DNA of 64,000 nt from a virus (IMGVR_UViG_3300042484_002275:1-64000), one strand, 5' to 3'; shown: positions 26,108 through 34,020, counted from the stretch's first letter. Notes: a model not told the origin generated them from the sequence alone. Numbers and translations are program-made.

Positions 26108-26839
26108 ATGATACGTTGGATAGTAATATTATTTATATCCATAAACTCACTCTACTCCCAGGTACAATTTCAAGTGCCTGGGATTACTGTGTTACCTACT
26201 CAGACTATTGAACTACCTGTAACTGTTTTAACAAATGGAAATACAGTAGGTAGTTTAGAATTTGCTTTAAACTATGATCAAAGCATACTACAATTCTCAG
26301 AGATAGTACTATCGGAACAAGCACAAACCTGGGTATCATATACAATGGATGCAGGTAATGGAAAAGTAAGATGGGGTGGTTATGATAAATCCCACGGAGG
26401 ACATTCTATAACTACACCTTCAGAATTATTTATACTTAAGTTTATAGTACTAAATCCAAACTGGATTATAACTCCAATCACGGTTGGAAGAAAAACAGCA
26501 GGAGATGTACAGGGATGGGATATAGCAGTAACAAATACTAATGGGTATATCAATTATAATAGAACTGCAATACCTATCGATGAAACAAAAATAAACGGTA
26601 TAGTACATCCAAATCCAACAGATGGACTTGTAACAGTAGATTTAATACTACCAACAAGTGATTACTATAGAGTATCAGTAGTAAACATGTCAGGTACAGA
26701 GTTAAGAAGGAGAGTTGAACATTATATAAAAGGAGCCAATATAACAGAAGAAGATCTTAGTTCTTACTCAAGTGGCACCTATTTATTAAATATAACCAGT
26801 AAGAACTTTACTAAAACATTTAAAATAATTAAAAAATAA
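26108..26839 (+). CDS. secreted cohesin-like protein with type IX secretion sorting domain
   Basis: 243 residues. Signal peptide (1-17, ending SLYSQ), a cohesin-like domain (about 20-150: VGSLEFALNYDQSILQFSE, FILKFIVLN), then a C-terminal domain from HPNPTDGLVTVDL through SGTYLLNITS to KTFKIIKK. This matches the Por-secretion tail family (TIGR04183 type) that directs proteins through the Bacteroidetes T9SS to the cell surface. A phage gene carrying this tag implies delivery to the outside of the infected cell. Family match is by pattern only. Confidence 0.78.
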   Translation: MIRWIVILFISINSLYSQVQFQVPGITVLPTQTIELPVTVLTNGNTVGSLEFALNYDQSILQFSEIVLSEQAQTWVSYTMDAGNGKVRWGGYDKSHGGHSITTPSELFILKFIVLNPNWIITPITVGRKTAGDVQGWDIAVTNTNGYINYNRTAIPIDETKINGIVHPNPTDGLVTVDLILPTSDYYRVSVVNMSGTELRRRVEHYIKGANITEEDLSSYSSGTYLLNITSKNFTKTFKIIKK

Positions 26840-26842
26840 ATC

Positions 26843-27160
26843 ATGTCAGAAGAAACAAACGAAGGTGGATTATCAGGATTGAAAAAAACAATCTTAGGAA
26901 CTTTAACAACTATTGTAACAGCAGGAGGAGTTTGGTTAACAACTCATTTATTTGGAGGAGAAGCTACAGATAAAGAAGAAGTAAAAACTGAAGTAGCAGC
27001 ACCAGCAGCTGCAGCACCAGTTATCATCAACTTATCAAACAATAACACCAACCAACAAAAACAACAATCAAACAATTCCAATTCAGCTAAAGCAGCACCT
27101 GCACCAGTTCAACAAACAACTCCGGTACAAGCAGCACCAGCTCAAAAAGAATCATGGTAA
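26843..27160 (+). CDS. small single-pass membrane protein with Ala/Pro/Gln tail
   Basis: 105 residues. One transmembrane segment (about 15-35, LGTLTTIVTAGGVWLTTHLF) is followed by an acidic stretch and a low-complexity Ala/Pro/Asn/Gln tail (about 50-105). It lies inside the exported-protein operon and its stop overlaps the start of the CsgG-like gene. The layout (one TM plus flexible periplasmic tail) suggests a tether or spanin-like linker, but no family is recognised. Confidence 0.6.
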   Translation: MSEETNEGGLSGLKKTILGTLTTIVTAGGVWLTTHLFGGEATDKEEVKTEVAAPAAAAPVIINLSNNNTNQQKQQSNNSNSAKAAPAPVQQTTPVQAAPAQKESW

Positions 27161-27867
27161 AAAAAATACTATTCATATTATTTCTACTAGCAAGTATAAT
27201 AGGCTCTGCTCAAAAAGTAGGGTCTGTTAAAACGGAGGTCTACCAAGCTGATTTTGAAAAGAAACAGTCATTAGCTGTAGTGTCTGATTATACAGGAGAC
27301 ATAGTGATACCTATTCAGATACTTAAGATTGGTATCAATGAGGAACTATATGAAATATACCCTGAACTAAAAGACAAAAGAGTTGGTTTAGGAGTTGCAA
27401 ATATAGTACTAGAATATTTAGAGTCAACTGATAGATTCAAATTTACAGAAGACAGAGAAGAAATAAAACAAAAAATGATAGCCCAGCACATAGCTTCTTC
27501 TAAGGGTATATCAGAAAATAAAATAGTTGTAAAGGGAAATGTTATACTTGCAAAATATTTTGTTTACATAGAAGTATATGATTTCAGTATTGGAGAGGAT
27601 GAAGAAGTTACAACCTCAGGAGCTGAAATAAGACAAAAAACAATATTAGGGTTACAAATAAGATTTGTGGATGCACAAACTGGTGAAATTATTACTGGAT
27701 CAGGATCCGGTGAAGCAGTTACAGTGAAGAAAGCAAGCCTATTAGACGGACTCGATGATATTAAATTTAACCAATCCACAATCGGAGTATCTACCAAAAA
27801 GTCATTAGAAACTGCCTCTTCAAGAGTAGTATCAAAATTGATTAAAAAGGGGATATTTCCGAACTAA
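27154..27867 (+). CDS. CsgG-like outer-membrane secretion pore protein
   Basis: 237 residues. Signal peptide (1-20, IIGSAQ). The body follows the CsgG/HfaB pattern: YQADFEKKQ, RVGLGVANIVLEYLESTDRFKFTED, KQKMIAQ, KIVVKGNVILAKYFV, RFVDAQTGEIITGS and a helical C-terminus. CsgG proteins form the curli export channel. The usual lipoprotein Cys at the cleavage site is missing (SAQ instead). The flanking genes encode exported proteins that could be its substrates or partners. Confidence 0.75.
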   Translation: MVKKILFILFLLASIIGSAQKVGSVKTEVYQADFEKKQSLAVVSDYTGDIVIPIQILKIGINEELYEIYPELKDKRVGLGVANIVLEYLESTDRFKFTEDREEIKQKMIAQHIASSKGISENKIVVKGNVILAKYFVYIEVYDFSIGEDEEVTTSGAEIRQKTILGLQIRFVDAQTGEIITGSGSGEAVTVKKASLLDGLDDIKFNQSTIGVSTKKSLETASSRVVSKLIKKGIFPN

Positions 27868-29294
27868 TGAAAAAATGGATTTCTTTATTTACTTTATTAT
27901 TAACTCTGACATCGTTAGCACAGTCAGGGTACAACTACAGTTTTACAGATCCATGTACTCTATCTGTAAGGAGCGTATTCGTTCCTACTGGTAGCGGAGT
28001 AGTAGTTAATTATTTTGACAACTACAGTACATTCTCTTCTACAGACTTCTCATCAGGAGTCTTCGATGCTTGGATAGCTCAAGTATCTCAACAAAACTCA
28101 TCATCACCTTGTCAATCTGTAACAACTACAGTAACAAATAATGTAACATCAGCTGTAGTAGCAAATACAGTTGGCATAGTAACAAATGTTGTAGCAATAT
28201 CATCACTAGCACAATCTATGGCTAGTTTAAGTAGCTCAATAGGAAGCTCAATGTCAGCCACAGCAGGAGGTATCTCAAACATGGGAACTGGTAATGCAGT
28301 GGATAATAACCAAAGCAATTCAAATGGAAAATCAGATAACAAAAGCGGAGGAAGTACTGGAGGTACTCAAACAAACAACCAAAATGAAGGAAGCACTACC
28401 CCTAGTACAACAACTGGAGGAAATACTAATCCAGCAGGAGGAACAAGTACAGGCCAAGGAGGAAACACTCCTAGTACAAATCAACCAACTCAAGGAGGAG
28501 AACAAACGTCTCAACCATCTGTAGAAGGAGGCTCTACATCAGGTGCTTCTGGTAGCACTGCTAACTCAATTTCTAACTCTATAGATGGAGGAGGAAGCGA
28601 AGGTGGAAGCTCATCAGGAAGCGGATCACCAAGCTCTAAAAAACAAGCAGCAGCTAAAACATCTTCAGGAAGTCTAATTGCTTCAGGAGATATGGTTGCA
28701 ATATCAAATGCTGATGGAGTAACAGCAAATCAATATAAGATAGTAGCAAGTATTACTCACGCTAATACTAGAGGTACAAGAATTAAAGGAGTACTATTCA
28801 ACTTCACAACAGGAGTTAATAACGTAAATGTAACTTTATACAAATCATATATTAATAAATCAAGAAGTTTAAATACCATTGTAGCAAATTCAACTATGAT
28901 GGATTTTGAAAAGAATATCTTCAATACTACAACTGCTTTAGAATCATACAAAGTAAATAAAACCTTAACAGGAATGTTTGGTTTGAATTTTACAGCAGGT
29001 AAAATGGGAGAAAGAGGTTTTTATAATTTATCAGCAGTAGGAGGAGGTCATGTTAGTGTAAAAGTAACTGAGAGAACTTCAACTAGCTTTTTGGTTTTAG
29101 CAATTTATTCACCATTCACTCAATTTTATGATGGGAAATGGTTTGGAGCAGGAATATTATTCGTACCATTTAGTTCATGGGATTTTAAAATAACAAAGAC
29201 GTTCAAATACAATGTAAGTTTGACAGGAGTTTATGAGATGAATCAAAGTTTTCTTAACTATCAAATATTAACAGGAGGCAAAATATCATTCTAA
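27867..29294 (+). CDS. exported Ser/Gly-rich protein with beta-rich C-terminus
   Basis: 475 residues. Signal peptide (1-19, SLAQS), a Val/Thr/Ser helical region (about 85-135), then about 130 residues of Gly/Ser/Asn/Thr low complexity (about 135-265). The C-terminal 200 residues alternate hydrophobic and polar strands with many aromatics and end in ILTGGKISF, typical of outer-membrane barrels. The start overlaps the CsgG-like stop by one base. It may be a surface fibre or barrel partner of the pore. No family recognised. Confidence 0.6.
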   Translation: MKKWISLFTLLLTLTSLAQSGYNYSFTDPCTLSVRSVFVPTGSGVVVNYFDNYSTFSSTDFSSGVFDAWIAQVSQQNSSSPCQSVTTTVTNNVTSAVVANTVGIVTNVVAISSLAQSMASLSSSIGSSMSATAGGISNMGTGNAVDNNQSNSNGKSDNKSGGSTGGTQTNNQNEGSTTPSTTTGGNTNPAGGTSTGQGGNTPSTNQPTQGGEQTSQPSVEGGSTSGASGSTANSISNSIDGGGSEGGSSSGSGSPSSKKQAAAKTSSGSLIASGDMVAISNADGVTANQYKIVASITHANTRGTRIKGVLFNFTTGVNNVNVTLYKSYINKSRSLNTIVANSTMMDFEKNIFNTTTALESYKVNKTLTGMFGLNFTAGKMGERGFYNLSAVGGGHVSVKVTERTSTSFLVLAIYSPFTQFYDGKWFGAGILFVPFSSWDFKITKTFKYNVSLTGVYEMNQSFLNYQILTGGKISF

Positions 29295-29296
29295 TC

Positions 29297-29749
29297 ATGA
29301 AAAAACTACTATTACTACTACCGCTTTTATTCTTATTATCATCAGATACTCCTAAGGAGTGTTACAAAGTAACCAAAGTTACAACTCTAGTGGAAGCACC
29401 TGAGATGAAAAAAGAAAGAATCTTATTTGGAATTAAACAAATGACTGAAGAAGTATTATCTGAAAAAGTAGGACTATGTGAAGATGGACTTCCAGTTGAA
29501 GTTGAAGTAATGTCTATTGAAGCTCCAACCACATCTACTTCCTTTGGACCATTTGCAAAAGAGAAAAAAGAAACCATTGTAAAACTTAGAATCATAATTG
29601 GAAAGGATGATTACTGGGGACAGGGTAAGGCAAACGTTACAGTTCAGTCTACATTCTTAGACCTAAATGACGATAATTTACCATTTAGTAAGACTGCATT
29701 CTCAGGAGCAGTTAAAAAAGCTTTAGTGGAAGCCGTTGGAGAAATGTAA
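29297..29749 (+). CDS. exported small protein of the CsgG-like operon, unknown
   Basis: 150 residues with a strong signal peptide (MKKLLLLLPLLFLLSSDTP). The mature part has two Cys (PKECYK, GLCEDG) that could form a disulfide, and alternating beta-strand/helix character, ending VKKALVEAVGEM. Two bases after the Ser/Gly-rich gene. Probably a periplasmic accessory of the export system; function unknown. Confidence 0.6.
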   Translation: MKKLLLLLPLLFLLSSDTPKECYKVTKVTTLVEAPEMKKERILFGIKQMTEEVLSEKVGLCEDGLPVEVEVMSIEAPTTSTSFGPFAKEKKETIVKLRIIIGKDDYWGQGKANVTVQSTFLDLNDDNLPFSKTAFSGAVKKALVEAVGEM

Positions 29750-29766
29750 AAAAGTTCGTATCTTTA
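29736..29766 (+). promoter_or_regulatory. TTG-N20-TATCTTTA promoter
   Basis: TTG 29736-29738 inside the end of the upstream gene, 20 bases, TATCTTTA 29759-29766; the ATG follows at 29771, so the transcript leader is very short. Confidence 0.55.
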
Positions 29767-29770
29767 CGAT

Positions 29771-29974
29771 ATGAATAAGCACTCTTTCAAATTCAAAAAT
29801 AAAATTTACGAACTTACAGATCTCTGGGAAGAGACTTGTATAAATGACTCCAAGGACTTTCAAATGGAGCAGTTCAACTATTTGCTAAAGATAAAAGACT
29901 TTACTACGATGGAAAATAGGGTAAATAATCAAATAATGCTTGGATATTTAAAAGAAAGTTCGTATATTAAATAA
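29771..29974 (+). CDS. small unknown protein
   Basis: 67 residues, Lys/Glu/Asn-rich, no membrane segment or motif (MNKHSFKFKNKIYELTDLW). Has its own promoter and carries the next promoter within its 3' end. Early-type accessory gene; not recognised. Confidence 0.5.
   Translation: MNKHSFKFKNKIYELTDLWEETCINDSKDFQMEQFNYLLKIKDFTTMENRVNNQIMLGYLKESSYIK
29940..29970 (+). promoter_or_regulatory. TTG-N20-TATATTAA promoter
   Basis: TTG 29940-29942, 20 bases, TATATTAA 29963-29970, inside the end of the 29771 gene. Drives the 29993 gene and thioredoxin. Confidence 0.6.
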
Positions 29975-29992
29975 TAATCAAAAATCAAATTT

Positions 29993-30130
29993 ATGTCAAA
30001 GAATTCAGCAAAAAGAATTTATCAGTCGGTAATGGAATGGATCCCAACCTTAAATCGACCAAAAGAAGTAAAAGAGCAATCAGCAACTAAGTTTTCTAAA
30101 GCAGATCACTACAAATCAAAAGGAGCATAA
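29993..30130 (+). CDS. 45-residue protein upstream of thioredoxin
   Basis: A basic 45-residue protein (MSKNSAKRIYQSVMEWIPTL to KSKGA). It has its own promoter and its TAA overlaps the thioredoxin ATG (TAATG), so it is very likely translated and coupled. No motif recognised. Confidence 0.55.
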   Translation: MSKNSAKRIYQSVMEWIPTLNRPKEVKEQSATKFSKADHYKSKGA

Positions 30131-30396
30131 TGTCTAAGAAAGTTATTAAGTTTTTCGCCGATTGGTGTGGACCTTGTAAAGTCTATGCACCAACTTTTGA
30201 ATCAGTAAAGCAAGAACTACAAAGCGATGAAATTGAATTTGTAGAAATCAATGTTGAGAATGATCCTGATAACTTAGCAGGAGAATACGGAGTAAGAGGA
30301 ATTCCTCATACAGTAATTCTAGAAGAAGGAGCAGAAACAAGAGCTGCATCAGGAAGACTAGGAGAGGAAGAGTTAAAAGAATTTATTTTAAACTAA
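30130..30396 (+). CDS. thioredoxin
   Basis: 88 residues with the active site WCGPC at 12-16, GIPHTVIL with the cis-Pro at about 58, and the usual alternating strands. Slightly short versus about 105. It can reduce the C-terminal CxxC of the phage NrdA and may also serve as a polymerase processivity factor as in T7 (possibility only). Confidence 0.9.
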   Translation: MSKKVIKFFADWCGPCKVYAPTFESVKQELQSDEIEFVEINVENDPDNLAGEYGVRGIPHTVILEEGAETRAASGRLGEEELKEFILN

Positions 30397-30406
30397 AATT
30401 AAGAAA

Positions 30407-30718
30407 ATGTTACGAAATCCAAACACAATACCAGCAGGTGATACAGTTATAGAAGATCCACAAATGGAACCTTTCTTTATTACTCATTCCTCATCAGGAG
30501 GATATACAGTTTACGAAAGAGTAAATAGAGGGAAAGACGATAAAGCGTACCTACGAACTGTATGTTATCCATCTACATTTAATCATGCACTTAAAACTGT
30601 TTCAAAAGAGTTACTAAACATAAATGGTAATAAACACTTTAGGACAATAAAAGAGTATATTGAAACTTGGAACTCTATCGAACAGAGTATGAAGACAATG
30701 ACTACAATAGACGCATAA
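30407..30718 (+). CDS. unknown 103-residue protein
   Basis: 103 residues, alpha/beta (ITHSSSGGYTVYERVNRGK, then a helical C-terminus EYIETWNSIEQSM). No signal or membrane segment. Eleven bases after thioredoxin. Similar small proteins occur in phage accessory regions; function not recognised. Confidence 0.5.
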   Translation: MLRNPNTIPAGDTVIEDPQMEPFFITHSSSGGYTVYERVNRGKDDKAYLRTVCYPSTFNHALKTVSKELLNINGNKHFRTIKEYIETWNSIEQSMKTMTTIDA

Positions 30719-30720
30719 AG

Positions 30721-30864
30721 ATGGGAGAAGTTATAGGACACCTTTGCGGGACTTGTGGAGAAAATCATCCAAGTCTATTAACTCTACCTGCACTTTTAGT
30801 TGTATTCGGAGGATATTATTCGTATATTAAGTGTAAAATAAAATCATTATGGAAAAAAAATTAG
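30721..30864 (+). CDS. small CxxC membrane protein
   Basis: 47 residues starting MGEVIGHLCGTCGENH: a CGTC pair precedes a hydrophobic segment (LLTLPALLVVFGGYYSYI) and a basic tail. I chose the ATG at 30721 because upstream codons overlap the previous gene. Possibly a redox-active or metal-binding membrane peptide. Confidence 0.5.
   Translation: MGEVIGHLCGTCGENHPSLLTLPALLVVFGGYYSYIKCKIKSLWKKN
30800..30830 (+). promoter_or_regulatory. TTG-N20-TATATTAA promoter
   Basis: TTG 30800-30802, 20 bases, TATATTAA 30823-30830, inside the CxxC membrane gene; drives the 30849 gene. Confidence 0.55.
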
Positions 30865-31190
30865 TATTACATCAAGTAAAATTCTCACCTAGTTCAATCT
30901 TCAGTAAAGAAGATGTATTGAGAATAGTTGACAGTGTCGACGAAAATCCAATCAAAGTTTATAAAATAGAAACAGTTATGACAGAAGATCCAGCAGAGAA
31001 ATTAGTCTCTTTATTTGAATACCTAGGCCGTGCTGCAGGTACTGAATTAGGAAAACAAGTTGCTACAGCAGCAACAAGGGCCCATGAAACAATGGACATT
31101 AGAATAGTGAATACAAAAACCTACAAAGGAAAGGTAATGCTTTACAGAGAGATATTCCTAGATGAATATTTTCAGAAAAAAAGAGCATAA
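30849..31190 (+). CDS. unknown 113-residue protein
   Basis: 113 residues, alpha/beta, with AAGTELGKQVATAATRAH near the centre and a C-terminal RIVNTKTYKGKVMLYREIF. Overlaps the previous gene by 16 bases. No recognisable family. Ends 54 bases before queC; that gap holds a short AGGGT/ACCCT hairpin (near 31195-31213). Confidence 0.5.
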   Translation: MEKKLVLHQVKFSPSSIFSKEDVLRIVDSVDENPIKVYKIETVMTEDPAEKLVSLFEYLGRAAGTELGKQVATAATRAHETMDIRIVNTKTYKGKVMLYREIFLDEYFQKKRA

Positions 31191-31244
31191 TAAAAGGGTT
31201 TGCCTATACCCTATTAATACCTGGCACAAATTAAATTATAAATT

Positions 31245-32108
31245 ATGTCTAAAAAACATGTTGTAGTATCCTTAAGTGGAGGAATGGACTCAAGTACTTT
31301 ATTACTTAGATGCCTAAAAGAGTATGACACAGTTACTGCTATTAGCTTTGACTATGGTCAAAAACACAGAGTAGAGCTAGAGAGAGCTCAATCATTGGTA
31401 AACTATATTGGAGAAGAATCATCATCACAGACTGAATTACGTTATCGTCAAATTAAACTAGACGGATTAGTTGATCTATTAGATTCAGCTTTAGTAACTG
31501 GGGGTAAAGATGTACCAGAAGGTCATTACGAGCAAGACAATATGAAAGAAACAGTTGTTCCTAACAGAAACAAGATGTTCGCTTCTATTGCTCAAGCAGT
31601 AGCTTTATCGGTTGCAAATCGTACAGGAGAGACTTGTGATATTGCAATGGGAATTCATGCAGGTGATCATGCTGTTTATCCAGACTGTAGACAAGAATTT
31701 AGAGATGCAGATGATAATGCCTTCAGAATGGGTAACTGGGATGCTGAAAGAGTAGGTTATTTTACACCTTATCTTGATACAGACAAATTCGGTATCTTAC
31801 AGGATGGAGAAGTTTTATGTAAAGAGTTGTATTTAGATTTTGATGAAGTTTATTCAAGAACTAATACTTCTTATAAACCAATATGGATACCAGGACCTGA
31901 AAGTAAATCAAGAGTAGAAGAAACTCACAGAACAAAATGGGGTGAATGGTACTCAGATTATAAATCAGCATCTTCAGTAGAACGTATCGAAGCATTTATC
32001 AAACTAGGAAGAAAAGATCCAGTTGCTTATGCAGACGAAACAGGACCAGTAACATGGGAAGTAGCAAGAGATGCAGTTCAAAAAGTATTAACAGAACATA
32101 ATAATTAA
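31245..32108 (+). CDS. queC: QueC-like 7-cyano-7-deazaguanine synthase
   Basis: 287 residues. The PP-loop SLSGGMDSST at about 9-18 binds ATP; FDYGQKHRVELE and VVPNRNKMFASIA are QueC signatures. It converts CDG to preQ0. The C-terminal zinc site of classical QueC (four Cys) is not visible: the TxSCY position reads TNTSYKP and the CxxC pairs are replaced by HRTKWGEW. It may be a zinc-independent phage branch. The rest of the pathway is at 51434-58824. Confidence 0.88.
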   Translation: MSKKHVVVSLSGGMDSSTLLLRCLKEYDTVTAISFDYGQKHRVELERAQSLVNYIGEESSSQTELRYRQIKLDGLVDLLDSALVTGGKDVPEGHYEQDNMKETVVPNRNKMFASIAQAVALSVANRTGETCDIAMGIHAGDHAVYPDCRQEFRDADDNAFRMGNWDAERVGYFTPYLDTDKFGILQDGEVLCKELYLDFDEVYSRTNTSYKPIWIPGPESKSRVEETHRTKWGEWYSDYKSASSVERIEAFIKLGRKDPVAYADETGPVTWEVARDAVQKVLTEHNN

Positions 32109-32112
32109 GATC

Positions 32113-32562
32113 ATGAATGAAACGACAACAACCTTAAATGGTTATTCAGGAACAACAACAAGTAACCACTCGGGAATAACCACAGGCCTCTATACAGGTA
32201 ACATAGGAATGGGAACCTGTAATCCCTCTGAAAGACTAACAGTATCGGGTAACCACTCTAATGGAATAGGAGCAATAGGTACAGCGGTAACACCGGGATT
32301 ACAATTATCAGGAAATGCAACAATTATTTATTCAACAAATCAATTTCAAAATAACATGACACCAAAACAAGTAAACGTAGCAGTATTCACAATCACAAGA
32401 GATGAAGATACAAATGAAATCAATTCAACTAAATTCTTAAAAGAATTATGGATTGAACAAAAAAACGGAACATCAATTGATTTATTAGTTGCAAAACAAT
32501 TAGGAAATGATTTTGATCCTGAACTTACTATTATTAAAACTCTTTCTATAGTAAATTTCTAG
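32113..32562 (+). CDS. tail-fibre-like small protein
   Basis: 149 residues. The Thr/Gly/Ser-rich N-terminus contains GNIGMGTCNPSERLTVSGNH, close to the GNVGIGTxxPxxKLxVxG repeat of phage fibres and tailspikes. The C-terminal half is a plain alpha/beta segment. At this size it could be a fibre fragment or an adaptor. It lies far from other virion genes, so its role is uncertain. Confidence 0.5.
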   Translation: MNETTTTLNGYSGTTTSNHSGITTGLYTGNIGMGTCNPSERLTVSGNHSNGIGAIGTAVTPGLQLSGNATIIYSTNQFQNNMTPKQVNVAVFTITRDEDTNEINSTKFLKELWIEQKNGTSIDLLVAKQLGNDFDPELTIIKTLSIVNF

Positions 32563-32570
32563 TAAAAAAG

Positions 32571-32601
32571 TTGGAGAAGTAAATTAAAGTTCGTATATTT
32601 A
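32571..32601 (+). promoter_or_regulatory. TTG-N20-TATATTTA promoter
   Basis: TTG 32571-32573, 20 bases, TATATTTA 32594-32601, preceded by TTCG. Drives the lipoprotein gene. Confidence 0.65.
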
Positions 32602-32627
32602 AGTATTATTAATAAAAGTAAATAAAA

Positions 32628-32789
32628 ATGAAAAAAGTATTTTTAACATTAGCCTTAGTGGCTTTAGTGGCAGTAAGTTGTAACAAGGTGACTCCGTCAT
32701 CAAAATTAACAACAGTAGATTCAACAGCAGTTCAAACTGATTCAGTATCAGTTGACACAGCTGCAGTAGATACTACAACTGTAAAATAA
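32628..32789 (+). CDS. small lipoprotein
   Basis: 53 residues. A signal peptide ending VAVSC (Cys18) forms a lipobox, followed by a Ser/Thr/Val/Asp-rich tail with DS and DT repeats. Own promoter 27 bases upstream. Small phage lipoproteins often act in superinfection exclusion by blocking receptors (family-level knowledge); here that is only a hypothesis. Confidence 0.65.
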   Translation: MKKVFLTLALVALVAVSCNKVTPSSKLTTVDSTAVQTDSVSVDTAAVDTTTVK

Positions 32790-32794
32790 AACAC

Positions 32795-33086
32795 CCCCCA
32801 GTAGATAGGTCCGCCAAGAAAGTCTTTAAACAACGTGGGAACTGCGGCTCTCCCAATGTGGCTGGAATGTTTTATAAAATACCAATGCTCGCTGTTAATT
32901 GATGATGGTGTTAAACGGATGAAAAAGGGTTTATAGTAATCTAGAGTACAAGCAAATCATCAATCAGAAACCCTGAAAGACCAAGGTTGGTAAAAAAAGA
33001 ATAGGTTGGTGTCAACGGGAAAGTTCCTGCTAGGGTTAACATGGACGATAAGTCTGGATGAAGGTTCGAATCCTTCACCTATTCCA
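32795..33086 (+). ncRNA. structured RNA ending in a tRNA-like domain
   Basis: About 290 bases with no credible ORF. Visible helices: AACACC/GGTGTT near 32791 and 32908, AGGGTTT/AAACCCT near 32928 and 32971, TGGGA/TCCCA near 32848. The last part (33000-33084) is tRNA-like: AATAGGT pairs with ACCTATT, and GAAGG-TTCGAAT-CCTTC is a perfect T-arm. The segment after the acceptor reads GGTGTCAACGGG, resembling the tmRNA D-loop more than a tRNA D-arm, but no tag ORF is visible. It could be a tmRNA-like or degenerate tRNA-derived RNA. Confidence 0.4.
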
Positions 33087-33097
33087 AATTTTAAGAT

Positions 33098-33430
33098 TAC
33101 CGTTCTTTGAATTTAAAAAAAACAAAACTATGGAACAAATTTTAGCATTTGTTTTAGGTGTTGGTGCAGTTGCCTTTGTATGGGCAGTTGTGGTAGCGTT
33201 TAAGACAACGAAAAAAGTAAAACAGATTGAATATTCAATCACAGGACATCGAGAATGGATTCAAAACAACGATGCAATGGTTAACAGAAGAATTGATCAA
33301 GAAATTGATCGAGTAGATCTAATCTACACAAATGTATTATCAACTATAGATTCTAGGTTAGATAAATTAGAAGCAAAGATTACAAAAGAAAAACAAGTAC
33401 TAAAAGGATAAATTAACGCAAAGAACGGTA
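33098..33430 (+). repeat. 12-bp inverted repeat flanking the 33130 gene
   Basis: TACCGTTCTTTG at 33098-33109 is repeated as its exact complement CAAAGAACGGTA at 33419-33430, enclosing a whole small gene. The right copy also carries an AAGAA/TTCTT hairpin followed by TTTT, so it may terminate. Confidence 0.6.
33130..33411 (+). CDS. membrane-anchored coiled-coil protein
   Basis: 93 residues: an N-terminal transmembrane helix (about 3-24, ILAFVLGVGAVAFVWAVVV) and a charged coiled coil (NRRIDQEIDRVDLIYTN to LDKLEAKITKEKQVLK). I use the ATG at 33130; upstream codons run into the structured RNA. Flanked by a 12-bp inverted repeat. Role unknown. Confidence 0.55.
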   Translation: MEQILAFVLGVGAVAFVWAVVVAFKTTKKVKQIEYSITGHREWIQNNDAMVNRRIDQEIDRVDLIYTNVLSTIDSRLDKLEAKITKEKQVLKG

Positions 33431-33450
33431 TTCTTTTTAAACAATATACC

Positions 33451-33458
33451 TATTTATA
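33451..33458 (+). promoter_or_regulatory. TATTTATA motif
   Basis: TATTTATA 15 bases before the ATG at 33474, hinting at late expression. Confidence 0.35.
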
Positions 33459-33473
33459 GGAAAATACATATCA

Positions 33474-33995
33474 ATGAAAAAATCACAACTAGTACAATTA
33501 ATAAAAGAATCTTTAAATGAATCATCTAAAGATAGTATAGCTCAGAAAGAATTCAAAATGAATTACAGTCAACTGGGTGCAAAAGAAAAGGAATGGGTTG
33601 ATGATGAAATCGATAACATCGAATACAAAAAGAAAAAGAAAGTTCTTAAAGAAGAAAAATCAGTAGATCAATTAATGACTGATTTAGGAGATGCAATTCT
33701 TGCAGACAACAATGCAGCAATGAAAATTGCTTTCAAGAATTTGAAAACAGGATTGATAGGAAGAATAAAAAATAAATTAGAAAAAAAATATACAAACGAG
33801 AACTACGAAGAAGTAGATGATAAGTATGATACAGGGGGATACGTTGAAGCAATGGGTCCTGAACTTGACAAACATATAAAAGCAATTGCAGGTATATTCC
33901 AGGAATGGGAGGAAGGTCCAGCAACTGAACCGGGAATGGTAGGATATGCTACGTACGATTTAATAGAGTACATCAAAAGAGCAATAAGAAGATAA
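33474..33995 (+). CDS. unknown 173-residue protein, possible virion-associated
   Basis: Begins MKKSQLVQLIKESLNES, an N-terminal motif common in structural or prohead-associated proteins of T4-like marine phages (recollection). Lys/Glu-rich helical middle, then AMGPELDKHIKAIAGIFQEW. Its TATTTATA motif also suggests a late gene. No catalytic signature. Confidence 0.5.
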   Translation: MKKSQLVQLIKESLNESSKDSIAQKEFKMNYSQLGAKEKEWVDDEIDNIEYKKKKKVLKEEKSVDQLMTDLGDAILADNNAAMKIAFKNLKTGLIGRIKNKLEKKYTNENYEEVDDKYDTGGYVEAMGPELDKHIKAIAGIFQEWEEGPATEPGMVGYATYDLIEYIKRAIRR

Positions 33996-34020
33996 AGCAA
34001 AAAAATAAATCAACCATTAG

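Noticed and set aside
23940-29749. Host DNA captured as a prophage boundary
   Set aside because: Orientation, base composition and promoter or octamer motifs match the rest of the phage, so this is better read as a resident accessory module.
32795-33086. Standard tmRNA
   Set aside because: T-arm, acceptor and a GGTGTCAACGGG segment fit, but no tag reading frame ending in an LAA-like codon run or pseudoknot set could be found.
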